A stretch of 51,749 nt of DNA from Bifidobacteriaceae bacterium UBA2724 (GTDB lineage Bacteria; Actinomycetota; Actinomycetes; Actinomycetales; Bifidobacteriaceae), in contig DEKK01000009.1 in the NCBI GenBank assembly GCA_002353815.1, positions 35,059 through 86,807 of the forward strand. Direction: 5' to 3'. Position numbers and translations under genes: made by a program. The notes under the pieces are model-generated. The model was not told the DNA's origin, did no database searches, and saw only the letters and a list, made by a program, of their open reading frames with translations. Shown here one piece after another: positions 34,255-42,384 of the stretch; the first letter of the stretch is position 1, and each line of letters opens with the position of its first letter.

Positions 34255-35406
34255 ATGACGACTGGATACACGATTGATTCGCCGGTGAAAAACAAGTTCA
34301 ATGCGGCGAGCACACAGCTGTTTGCCTTCGGGTATCAGAAAATAGCGAAGAAGGCGTTTTTCGCCATGAAGCCCGACGTGGCCCATGCCTCGATGGTGGA
34401 TTTCTGCCGGGGGGCGGGCAAGGTCACGCCCCTCATGTGGTTGCTGCGCCAGATGATCGATTACACCGACCCCATCCTCGAGACCACCGTGATGGGCGTG
34501 CCTTTCAACAACCCCTTCGGTCTCACCGCTGGCCTTGACAAGGATTGCGACCTGCCCGCATGCCTCAACGCCGCGGGATTCGGATTCGAGACCGTGGGCA
34601 GCACCACAAGCCGCCCGTGCCCGGGCAATCCGCGACCGTGGTTCCACCGTCTTCCGCAGTATCACAGCATGGTGGTGCATGCGGGTCTCGCCAACGACGG
34701 GTCCGAGAAGGTGATCCGCCGCGCCGAGAAGGCATGGACGTCATGCGACGAGATGCGCATGTCGGTGTCGCTGGCTCGTACCAACGACAAGCTGTGCGGC
34801 GACCTTGACGAGGGGATCGAGGATTACTGCACGTCGCTGCGCCGCGCCGTGGGCCGCACCGACATCATCGAAATCAATGTGTCGTGCCCTAACACCATGG
34901 CGGGGGAGCCATTCACCGACGACCCCAACAACCTCGACCGCCTGTTCACCGCACTGGACGCGATCGACCGTCCGCAGCCGATGTTGGTGAAGATGCCGCT
35001 CAACAAGTCGTGGGAGGAGTTCGCGGAGCTTCTCGACGTGCTGGCGGACCACAATGTGCAAGGCGTTTCGCTGGCGAATCTGCAGAAGGACCGCACTGGA
35101 CTCGATGTGCCCGACGATTGGAAGGGCGGGCTGTCTGGCATGCCGTGCCAGAAGTCAAGCGACGAGCTGGTGGCACGCGTGTACCGCGAATACGGCGACC
35201 GTTTCGTCATCGCGGGCATCGGTGGCGTGTTCACCGCCGAGGACGCCTACCGCAAGATCCGCAACGGCGCCAGCATCGTACAGTTCGTCTCGTCGCTCAT
35301 GTATCTGGGTCCGCAGAACATCACGTCCATCAAACGCGGCGTGGCCGATCTGCTGCGCCTCGATGGTTTCTCGAATGTCTCGGAGGCCGTGGGCGTCGAC
35401 GCCTGA
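34255..35406 (+). CDS. pyrD: Dihydroorotate dehydrogenase, class-2-like with Cys catalytic base
   Basis: The protein is 383 aa. The amphipathic N-terminus (FGYQKIAKKAFFAMKPDVAH) and GLTAGLDKD flavin segment match class 2, quinone-linked PyrD. So does GGLSG near residue 293 with VIAGIGGVF and IVQFVSSLMYLGP. The catalytic-base motif reads NVSCPNT with Cys211, whereas E. coli class 2 enzymes have Ser there and class 1 enzymes have Cys. It oxidises dihydroorotate to orotate with FMN in pyrimidine synthesis. GGAGGATCGC precedes ATG 34255. No other pyr gene is nearby. A role other than the main biosynthetic enzyme is possible. Confidence 0.88.
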   Translation: MTTGYTIDSPVKNKFNAASTQLFAFGYQKIAKKAFFAMKPDVAHASMVDFCRGAGKVTPLMWLLRQMIDYTDPILETTVMGVPFNNPFGLTAGLDKDCDLPACLNAAGFGFETVGSTTSRPCPGNPRPWFHRLPQYHSMVVHAGLANDGSEKVIRRAEKAWTSCDEMRMSVSLARTNDKLCGDLDEGIEDYCTSLRRAVGRTDIIEINVSCPNTMAGEPFTDDPNNLDRLFTALDAIDRPQPMLVKMPLNKSWEEFAELLDVLADHNVQGVSLANLQKDRTGLDVPDDWKGGLSGMPCQKSSDELVARVYREYGDRFVIAGIGGVFTAEDAYRKIRNGASIVQFVSSLMYLGPQNITSIKRGVADLLRLDGFSNVSEAVGVDA

Positions 35407-35434
35407 GCGCCAGGGCTCGCCGAGGGGATAACGC

Positions 35435-35477
35435 AATCGACGCAGCCGGTCGAACATGACCGACTGCGTCGATTTTT
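35435..35477. terminator. Strong bidirectional terminator between pyrD and the OYE gene
   Basis: A 17-bp stem with one mismatch (35435-35451 with 35458-35474) and a 6-base loop is followed by TTTTTA. It also has A residues on the other side, so it can serve both convergent genes. Confidence 0.8.
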
Positions 35478-35578
35478 ATGTATGCCGTTGCGCCTTCCGC
35501 GACGTCATACGGCGTATAGGGAAGGCCAACGGTTTCGGTGCCAGCTTGCTGTGTCAGCGCTTGGCCAACAGAGCTGCG

Positions 35579-36946
35579 TCAGCGCTTGGTGCCGAACGCG
35601 CCGCGCACATACTGCGGCTGGTACGGCGCGTCATGCTTGTCGACGCCGAGCTCGTAGGCGGCGCGCAGCGGCCAATACGGGTCGCGCAGGGCGGCGCGGC
35701 CGACCTCGATGGCCGACGCCTTGTCGTCTTCGAGGATCAGCTCGGCCTGCTTGGCATCGGTGATGAGTCCCACCGTGGTCGTCGGCATGCCTGTCTGGTG
35801 ATGCACGGCATCGCTGAACGGCACCTGATAGTTCGGCGCCGCGGGAATCGTCACTCCGGAGATGATGCCGCCGGTCGACACGTCCACGAGGTCCACGCCA
35901 TGGGTCTTGAGGGCCTTGGCCAGCGCGATGGTCTGCTTGAGGTCCCATGCGCCGTTCTCGACCGACCAGTCGGTGGCGGAAACACGCACGAACATCGGCA
36001 GGTCGTCGGGCCACACCTCGCGCACCGCGTCCACGACCTCGAGCAGCAGGCGGATGCGGTTGCCGAAGCTGCCGCCGTACTCGTCGGTGCGGTGGTTGCT
36101 CAGCGCGTCCAGGAATTCGCTCAGCAGATAGCCGTGCGCGGCGTGGATCTCGACCATCTGGAACCCGGCGTTGAGCGCGCGGCGGGCCGCTGCACGGAAC
36201 TGGTCGACCACGTTGTGGATCTGGTCGGTGGTCATCTCGTCGGGCGTGGCGTAATGGCCGAACGGGATTGCGGACGGCGCCAACGTTTGCCAGCCGCCTT
36301 CGTTCTGCGGCACGGTGTCGTTGATGTGGCCCACGGTGAAGTCGCCGCTCGATGCCTTGCGTCCGCCATGGTTCAGCTGCACGCCGGCGATGGCGCCGGC
36401 CTTCTTGATGTCGTCGACGATCCAGCGCCACGCGGCGGTCTGGTCGTCGTTCCACAGGCCCACGTCATTCGGCGAGATACGCCCTTCGGGCGCCACGGCG
36501 GTGGACTCGCAGATGATGAGGCCGAATCCGCCCATCGCGCGCGACACGTAATGCTGGTAGTGGAACGGGGTGGGCTTGCCGTCGCGCGCGATGACCGAAT
36601 ATGTGTCCATCGGAGGCAGCCAGATACGGTTGCGGAACGTGACTGAACGCAGGGTCAGAGGTTCGAAAAGCTTGGGCGGGAACTGGGCCGGCTGCTCCGG
36701 CTCGGAACCCTCGTCGTGCTTGCTCTTCTTGCTCTTCTTCGCCTTCTTGGCTTTCTTCTCTTCTTTTTCGAGCTTCTTCGCCTCGGCCTTTTCGAGCTTC
36801 TTCGCTTTCCTGGCCTTCTTTTCGGCGATTTCAGCCAGAGCGGCGACTTCTTCGACACCGCTCGGCTCATCGATCGTCTTCTGGTACGGTGCGCCAGAGA
36901 CCGCTTGGATGAGTTCCACTTCCTCTTCTTCTTTGTGCTTCGACAT
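35579..36946 (-). CDS. NADH:flavin oxidoreductase (old yellow enzyme, YqjM-like) with Lys-rich N-terminal extension
   Basis: The protein is 455 aa from ATG 36946 (AAGGA upstream). Residues 1-80 are an extension, with residues 40-77 nearly all Lys, Ala and Glu (a likely basic helix or coiled coil). From residue ~87 an OYE barrel starts: LFEPLTLRSVTFRNRIWLPPM, QLNHGGRKAS and EIHAAHGYLLSEFLD with the paired active-site His/His, then RTDEYGGSFGNRIR. The YqjM cysteine position (PMCMYS) reads PMDTYS. OYEs reduce activated alkenes using FMN and NAD(P)H; the substrate is unknown. There are no membrane segments. The extension is not part of the family fold. Confidence 0.9.
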   Translation of the reverse strand: MSKHKEEEEVELIQAVSGAPYQKTIDEPSGVEEVAALAEIAEKKARKAKKLEKAEAKKLEKEEKKAKKAKKSKKSKHDEGSEPEQPAQFPPKLFEPLTLRSVTFRNRIWLPPMDTYSVIARDGKPTPFHYQHYVSRAMGGFGLIICESTAVAPEGRISPNDVGLWNDDQTAAWRWIVDDIKKAGAIAGVQLNHGGRKASSGDFTVGHINDTVPQNEGGWQTLAPSAIPFGHYATPDEMTTDQIHNVVDQFRAAARRALNAGFQMVEIHAAHGYLLSEFLDALSNHRTDEYGGSFGNRIRLLLEVVDAVREVWPDDLPMFVRVSATDWSVENGAWDLKQTIALAKALKTHGVDLVDVSTGGIISGVTIPAAPNYQVPFSDAVHHQTGMPTTTVGLITDAKQAELILEDDKASAIEVGRAALRDPYWPLRAAYELGVDKHDAPYQPQYVRGAFGTKR

Positions 36947-37359
36947 AATTTCCTTTCTTGTGGCGCGGTGGCTTCCCGCGATGCAATTGGTGCATGCGGG
37001 GTGCCTGATGCGACCGCCGTTCCACAAAAACGTCAGATCGGCGCCTTGCAGCGCCATTCGTACCGTTGCAAGGAATCGATACCAGTTTTAAGTATAGAAT
37101 CGCTGGGACGATGCCATCCGACCTTTGCAGGGAATTCACTTTGTGCTGCACTGTATCTCGTGAGGCTGCGCCGCGCGTCATGGATGACGGACGCCGCGTG
37201 CCGGAGTGCCCGCCCACGCTGCGCCGCCGGAGCGCATTCCCGTGGCGCACCTCTGCGTCGCTGCCGTGCCCCGCCGAGGAACCCCGCAGATACGCATCAT
37301 GCCCGGCACGCGTGACACGTGCCGGGCATGATGCGTTTGAGACTGCGGTGCCGGTCGGC
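36947..37359. other. Intergenic region between PBP and OYE genes
   Basis: These 413 bases contain the PBP terminator hairpin (37292-37336) and an AT-rich promoter-like stretch near 37085-37110 upstream of the OYE gene. No gene is supported. Confidence 0.5.
37292..37336 (-). terminator. Terminator of the class A PBP gene
   Basis: A perfect 19-bp inverted repeat (37292-37310 with 37318-37336) has a 7-base loop, 24 bases past the stop on the minus strand. Confidence 0.7.
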
Positions 37360-39549
37360 TCAGCTGACCTTCACCTGGAGCATGCCGCGCGACGAGTAGG
37401 TGGTGCGGTAGATTGCGTTGTTGGCCATGGCCGACGATGCCAGCACACCGTCCGCCTGACCGAGGGAGTCGTCCAGTGCGACCTTGCCGGTGGCGATGTA
37501 GTTGTTCATGAACTCCTTCCAGATAGGAGTTGCAATGTACATGCCGTACCAGGTCCTGCGATACACGCCGTTGACACGCGCGCCGTTCCACGACTTTGTG
37601 GTTTCCTCGTTGCCGGTCGCCACATACACCGACAGACCTGAGACGAAGCCGCCGGTGAGCATGAACAGGTCTTCTGCGGTACCGGTCTTGGCGAAGGTCT
37701 TGACGTTGTTGCTGAGTCGCGCCGATGACGCGGCGCCCTTCGTGACGTTTTCGTTCATCACGTAGGCGACGTCCTGGGCGATGTTCTCGGGAACGACCTG
37801 CGAGCAGTTGGCGCTCGGCACAGGCAGTTCCTTGCCTGAGGAATTCGTGACCTTGGTGATGGCGATGGCATCGCAGTGCACGCCCTTGGCGGCGATGGTC
37901 GCATAGACCTCGGCCATGGTCAGCGGCGACGTGTAGCCGGTGCCGATGAGATTGGTCGGGCCGATGTTGTCATGCAGGTCCGGCTTCGCGGACGATGCAT
38001 TCTCGTACCCCATGCTCGTGGCCGTGTCGGCGATCTTGCACAGGCCGAGTCGCTGGCCGATGGAGGCCTGCGTGGTGTTGTGCGACATGATCAGTGCGTG
38101 TTCCGGGGTCTCGGGGTTCACGGTGCCGCCACCGGTGTTCTGAACCGGCCATGTCGTCGTGCCCTTGGTGTTGCATTCGAAGCCCGAGGTGTCGTATTTG
38201 GTGGATGTTGGCAGCGAGACGCGGCCGCCGTTGCCGTTGGCCATCCACGAGGTGAGGTTGATGGGCTTGAACGTCGAGCCGGTCATCCAGCCGTTGCCGC
38301 CGCCGTCGGCCTGCGGCACCGCATAGTTGATGGATGTCTCGGTGTCGGACGCCGACGCCAGTGCGTTGTACGTTCGGTTGATCGCCAGCGCAATCACCTT
38401 GCCGGTGCCTGGCTCGACGGCGGCAAGCGCGGCTTCGAATCCTGAGGAATCATTCTCGGGGATGCCGTCGCGCACGGCCTTGTTGGCGAGTTCCTCCGCC
38501 GTGGTGTCCATCGTGGTGTAGATGTTGAGGCCGCCTTCGTACAGCAACTTCTGGCGTGCGGACCTGGTCTCGCCGAAAACGTCGGAGTTCTCAATTTGGC
38601 GCACGACGTAATCGCAGAAGAACGCCGCGTCACCTGCCGTCTGGCATCCGACCGGCACATTCTTGACATGGAGCATGTCAGACACGTTGACCGCCTTGGC
38701 GGCGTCGGCTTCTTCCTGGGTGGCGTATCCGCACTCCACCATGAGGTCGAGCACGATGTCGCGTTGCTTCTGGGCTTCGTCGGGATTGACCGTGGGGTCG
38801 TATGACGACGGGTTCTTCGTGATGGAGGCGATGAGCGCGGATTCGCCGAGGTCAAGTTCGCTGGCGCTCTTCGAGAAGTAATGTTCCGCGGCCGTTTCGA
38901 CGCCGTAGATGCCGACGCCGAACTGCGCGATGTTGAGGTAACCCTGCAGGATCTCGTCCTTGTTGTATCTCTTTTCGACCTGCAGGGCGATGAGCATCTC
39001 CTTGAACTTACGTGAGATGGTGTCTTCCTGCGCGTGGTAGGCGCCGATGGCGTCGTCATCGGAGTTCGCCTTGTTGATGAGCATGTTCTTGACGTATTGC
39101 TGCGTTAGCGTGGAGCCGCCCTGCGTGTCGCCCTTCTTCACATACGTCTGCACGAACGCACGAAGCACGCCTTGCACATCGACGCCGCTGTGCTGGAAGA
39201 ATCGGCGGTCCTCTCGGGCGACAACGGCCTGTTGCATGGTCTTCGAGACCTTGTCGAGGGTGACGAGGATTCGGTTTTCGGTATAGAAAGTCGCGATAAG
39301 CGTCGTGCCGTCGGCCGCATACATCTTGGACTGCTGCGGAAGATCGTTCGGGTCGAAGTTGACGTCATTGACGACGAACGACGGTCCGGCCGTCTGCACC
39401 ATCTGGTTGACGCCGATGAGGGCCGGAATCAAAAGACCGGACGCCGCGACTCCTCCTGCAAGGATGCACATGAAATAGGCGAGGATAAGAGCAATGACCT
39501 TGAAAAAGCCCTTGTCTTCTTGCTTGGCACGCTGCTTCTTTTTAGACAT
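37360..39549 (-). CDS. Class A penicillin-binding protein (glycosyltransferase-transpeptidase)
   Basis: The protein is 729 aa. A short basic cytoplasmic tail and one membrane helix (about 16-45) precede the GT51 domain, with catalytic Glu113 in AREDRRFFQHSGVD and GGSTLTQQYVKN. The transpeptidase domain has Ser425 in GSTFKP, the SHN motif near residue 485 and Lys621 in AKTGTA. It polymerises and crosslinks peptidoglycan outside the membrane. It lacks an added PASTA or C-terminal domain. The gene directly follows the Crp/Fnr-type gene on the same strand, with a gap of 150 bases, and ends at a strong hairpin. Confidence 0.96.
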   Translation of the reverse strand: MSKKKQRAKQEDKGFFKVIALILAYFMCILAGGVAASGLLIPALIGVNQMVQTAGPSFVVNDVNFDPNDLPQQSKMYAADGTTLIATFYTENRILVTLDKVSKTMQQAVVAREDRRFFQHSGVDVQGVLRAFVQTYVKKGDTQGGSTLTQQYVKNMLINKANSDDDAIGAYHAQEDTISRKFKEMLIALQVEKRYNKDEILQGYLNIAQFGVGIYGVETAAEHYFSKSASELDLGESALIASITKNPSSYDPTVNPDEAQKQRDIVLDLMVECGYATQEEADAAKAVNVSDMLHVKNVPVGCQTAGDAAFFCDYVVRQIENSDVFGETRSARQKLLYEGGLNIYTTMDTTAEELANKAVRDGIPENDSSGFEAALAAVEPGTGKVIALAINRTYNALASASDTETSINYAVPQADGGGNGWMTGSTFKPINLTSWMANGNGGRVSLPTSTKYDTSGFECNTKGTTTWPVQNTGGGTVNPETPEHALIMSHNTTQASIGQRLGLCKIADTATSMGYENASSAKPDLHDNIGPTNLIGTGYTSPLTMAEVYATIAAKGVHCDAIAITKVTNSSGKELPVPSANCSQVVPENIAQDVAYVMNENVTKGAASSARLSNNVKTFAKTGTAEDLFMLTGGFVSGLSVYVATGNEETTKSWNGARVNGVYRRTWYGMYIATPIWKEFMNNYIATGKVALDDSLGQADGVLASSAMANNAIYRTTYSSRGMLQVKVS

Positions 39550-39699
39550 ACGGCTTATTTTATGGTCTGCTATCTACCTTTGAATCCGAAAAAGCCCGAA
39601 TTCAGCGTTGTCGCGCGGCAATGCCCACAATGTCACCACAATAATGAAGAAGCCTCGGCGAAACCTGAACGTGCGCGGATTGTCCAGGGGATACGAGAT

Positions 39700-40467
39700 T
39701 CAACGCTGGGCGCGACGAATGAGTTCACCCGGGCGATAGATGATGATGGTGCGGCCGCTGCGTGCGATCCAGTCGCGGTTCGTGAAGTCCATGAGGGCTT
39801 TGTTCACGGTTTCGCGCGACGTGCCCACGAGCTGCGCGAGCTCCTCCTGCGTAAGGTCGTGGGGCACGGCGATGCCGGCCTCCGTGGGCTTGCCGAATCG
39901 CTTGGCGAGGTCGAGGAGGGTCTTCGCCAGACGCCCCGGCACGTCCATGAACACGAGATCCGAGATGCGTTCGTTGTTGAGGCGCATGCGGTTGGCGAGC
40001 ACCTGCAGCATGTCGACGGCGACGCGGGGGTGGTCGTTCAGCCAGGTGAAAAGCGCGTCGTGGTCCAGCGAGGCGGTGGCGGTGTCGTTGAGCATCGCGA
40101 TGGCGTTGGCCGTGCGCGGCCCGCCACCGGGGTCGAAGACGGGGATCTCGCCCAGTATTTCGCCGGCTGTCGAAATCGACAGCAGCTGGATCCGGTGGTC
40201 TTTGGATTCGCGGGTGAGTTTGACGCGGCCTCTTTCGATGACGTACATGCGGTGGTCCGTGTCGCCTTGGTTGAAGATGGCTTCGCCTTTTCGATACGTG
40301 CGATGTTTGAGATGGGGGATGAGCTGGGCCGCTTCGGCTGGCGGGACCTGTTTGAACAGCGCGGTGCTCAGCAGGAGGTCGGCTTCTTCACGAGGGGTCT
40401 CGTTGGGCGCCAGCGTGCGCCGCGGCGTCATGGACGGCCCATGCGCCGTATCCTCGCCCATGTCCAT
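39700..40467 (-). CDS. Crp/Fnr-family transcriptional regulator (GlxR-like)
   Basis: The protein is 255 aa. The cyclic-nucleotide-binding beta barrel (about 45-155) includes GEILGEIPVFDPGGGPRTANAIAM, which keeps the Glu and Arg expected to contact cAMP, as in GlxR. A C-terminal winged helix-turn-helix (about 190-245) has LTQEELAQLVGTSRETVNKAL. The N-terminal 25 residues are an extension. AGGGAGG precedes ATG 40467. It is divergent from the Ppm synthase gene (139 bases between). Cys clusters that would signal Fnr-type iron-sulfur sensing are absent. Ligand binding is inferred. Confidence 0.9.
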   Translation of the reverse strand: MDMGEDTAHGPSMTPRRTLAPNETPREEADLLLSTALFKQVPPAEAAQLIPHLKHRTYRKGEAIFNQGDTDHRMYVIERGRVKLTRESKDHRIQLLSISTAGEILGEIPVFDPGGGPRTANAIAMLNDTATASLDHDALFTWLNDHPRVAVDMLQVLANRMRLNNERISDLVFMDVPGRLAKTLLDLAKRFGKPTEAGIAVPHDLTQEELAQLVGTSRETVNKALMDFTNRDWIARSGRTIIIYRPGELIRRAQR

Positions 40468-40606
40468 ATTGCCCTCCCTTGCACAACTGTCTCTATCCTA
40501 ACGCCAAAGAATGCGGCTTCGTAACTCTCGGATGTGCAGAGCGCAACGGGCGACGCCGTAGTAGAGTGGAAATCCGAAGTACCAACTTGGGATAAGGGAA
40601 TGCATC

Positions 40607-41395
40607 GTGGCATATGCAAGCAAGAATCGCACGGTTGTGATCATGCCGACATACAACGAGCGGCAGAATCTCGGACCGACGATAGGCGGCATCATGGAAA
40701 ACTGCACCGGCGTGGACGTGCTGATAGTCGATGACTCGTCGCCGGATGGCACGGGTGAGCTAGCCGAAGAAATGGCCGCGAAGAACCCCCGTCTGTTCGT
40801 CATCCACCGCAAGACGAAGAACGGGCTCGGGCCGGCGTATCTCGCGGGGTTCCAGTGGGCCTTGCTGCATCAGTACGACGTGGTGTGCGAGATGGACATG
40901 GACGGCTCGCACCGCCCGCAGGACCTGCCGCGTCTGCTTGAAGTCATCGACGACCGCCCCGAGGTCGATCTGGTGATCGGCTCGCGCCGTGTGCCCGGCG
41001 GCTCCACCGAGAACTGGCCTGCGTATCGCGATTTCATTTCGCGCGGCGGCTCGTGGTACTCGCGCCTGTGCCTGGGGCTCGACGTGCACGACATGACCGC
41101 CGGGTTCCGCGCCTACCGCGCGAGCATCCTGCAGCGTCTGCACCTCGATACCGTCCGGGCGAACGGATACGTGTTCCAGGTCGACATGACGCGTCGCGTT
41201 TCCGCCGCAGGCGGCACCATCGTGGAGGTGCCGATTGTGTTCGTGGAGCGCGTGCGCGGCAAATCGAAGATGAGCAAGGCCATCGTGTTCGAAGCCATGG
41301 GATCGGTGACCAAGTGGGGGTTCCAGAGGCTGTTCCGTCTGGGTGACTACCGCCGCAGCCCGCGCGCCGAGTCCGGCGTCAAGAAATCCGCCTGA
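40607..41395 (+). CDS. Polyprenol-phosphate mannose synthase (GT2)
   Basis: The protein is 262 aa. The GT-A fold starts with VVIMPTYNERQNL and holds VLIVDDSSPDGTG, the metal-binding DMDGSH segment, IGSRRVPGG and a C-terminal RGKSKM. This is the pattern of dolichol/polyprenol-phosphate mannose synthases. It transfers mannose from GDP-mannose to a lipid carrier for extracytoplasmic mannosylation. There are no C-terminal membrane helices, so it is the soluble type. The GTG start at 40607 has AAGGGAA eight bases upstream. In mycobacteria Ppm1 is linked to an apolipoprotein acyltransferase; none is present here. Confidence 0.92.
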   Translation: MAYASKNRTVVIMPTYNERQNLGPTIGGIMENCTGVDVLIVDDSSPDGTGELAEEMAAKNPRLFVIHRKTKNGLGPAYLAGFQWALLHQYDVVCEMDMDGSHRPQDLPRLLEVIDDRPEVDLVIGSRRVPGGSTENWPAYRDFISRGGSWYSRLCLGLDVHDMTAGFRAYRASILQRLHLDTVRANGYVFQVDMTRRVSAAGGTIVEVPIVFVERVRGKSKMSKAIVFEAMGSVTKWGFQRLFRLGDYRRSPRAESGVKKSA

Positions 41396-41457
41396 CCGCC
41401 CGCTCTCGCCGCCCGCTCCACCCTGCGGCGGGAACCCCATGCCCTGAGCCCCGTAGG

Positions 41458-42231
41458 TCAGCTCACGATGACATTGGGCACGAGCTCGCGCGTGCGCTGC
41501 AGCTCGGCGTCCGGCAGCGCCGAATCCGTGATGATCGTCTCGACGTCGTCGAAGCTGGCGAACAGCGACAGCGACGTGTTGAACCACTTCGTGTGGTCGG
41601 CGAGCATGATGGTGTGGTCGGCGATCGAAATGAATGCCGCGTTGGTGCTGGATTCCAGCGAGTTGGGGGTCAGGAACCCGCGGGGCAGCGACACGGCGTG
41701 CGCCCCGAGGAACAGCTTGTTGACGCGCAGCGACCCGATGGCGTTGTTGGCGATGGGGCCGATGAGGGATTTGAAACGCGTCGTCATGCCGCCCGTCACG
41801 TTGACTTCGATGTCGCGGTTGTCGAGCCCCTCGACGAGTTCTGCGACGGGGAGCGAGTTCGTGAGGATGGTGGTGCCGGCGGAGTTGTCGGATTCGAAAA
41901 GATACTGGGCGAACATGTACGCGGTCGAACCGCCGCCGATGCCGATGACGTCGCCGGGCTGCACCAGGTCCACGGCGGCTTTGGCGATGGTTTCTTTGTA
42001 TTCGGATTCGCTGGGCGCGGTGGCGTTGAAGATCGGTTCGCTCATGAGGGCGTTGGTGGTGACGGCGCCGCCGTGCACTCGTTTGAGCAGGCCGCGCTGT
42101 TCGAGCATCACGATGTCGCGGCGCACCGTCATCGGCGATACATCGAGCTCTTCGGCGAGGTCGGTGCAACGCACCGTGCCGTGGGTGCGTAACTTGCGCA
42201 GTATGTACTGCTGCCTTTGCGAACCAATCAT
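41458..42231 (-). CDS. DeoR/GlpR-family transcriptional regulator
   Basis: The protein is 257 aa. An N-terminal DeoR helix-turn-helix carries RQQYILRKLRTHGTVRCTDLAEELDVSPMTVRRDI and the characteristic LKRVHGGA. The C-terminal sugar-phosphate-isomerase-like sensor domain has GDVIGIGGGSTAYMFA, where a phosphosugar would bind. Members usually repress sugar catabolic genes and are induced by a phosphorylated sugar. No sugar gene adjoins it, so the target is unknown. A palindrome just upstream of ATG 42231 could be its own operator. The ribosome-binding site is weak. Confidence 0.92.
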   Translation of the reverse strand: MIGSQRQQYILRKLRTHGTVRCTDLAEELDVSPMTVRRDIVMLEQRGLLKRVHGGAVTTNALMSEPIFNATAPSESEYKETIAKAAVDLVQPGDVIGIGGGSTAYMFAQYLFESDNSAGTTILTNSLPVAELVEGLDNRDIEVNVTGGMTTRFKSLIGPIANNAIGSLRVNKLFLGAHAVSLPRGFLTPNSLESSTNAAFISIADHTIMLADHTKWFNTSLSLFASFDDVETIITDSALPDAELQRTRELVPNVIVS

Positions 42232-42240
42232 GGTGCCATT

Positions 42241-42257
42241 ATTTCACGAAATGTGAG
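42241..42257. promoter_or_regulatory. Candidate operator upstream of the DeoR-family gene
   Basis: A palindrome ATTTC-AC-GAAAT (42241-42252) overlaps TCAC-GAAAT-GTGA. It lies ten bases upstream of the regulator start. Binding by the regulator itself is inference from position and symmetry. Confidence 0.3.
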
Positions 42258-42281
42258 GGATTTGGAGAAATTGCGAACAAT

Positions 42282-42323
42282 AATGGCCGCGAAATGTTCA
42301 CAAACGAACACATCGCGGCCATT
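42282..42323 (-). terminator. Terminator of the UPF0210 gene
   Basis: An 18-bp stem with two mismatches (42282-42299 with 42306-42323) lies 61 bases after the stop on the minus strand. A TTATTGTT-type tract follows. Confidence 0.75.
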
Positions 42324-42384
42324 GTCTCTGCAATCATGACATCACACGCGAGATCGCTGGCGACCGGCGCGGAGCCGTGCCGGG

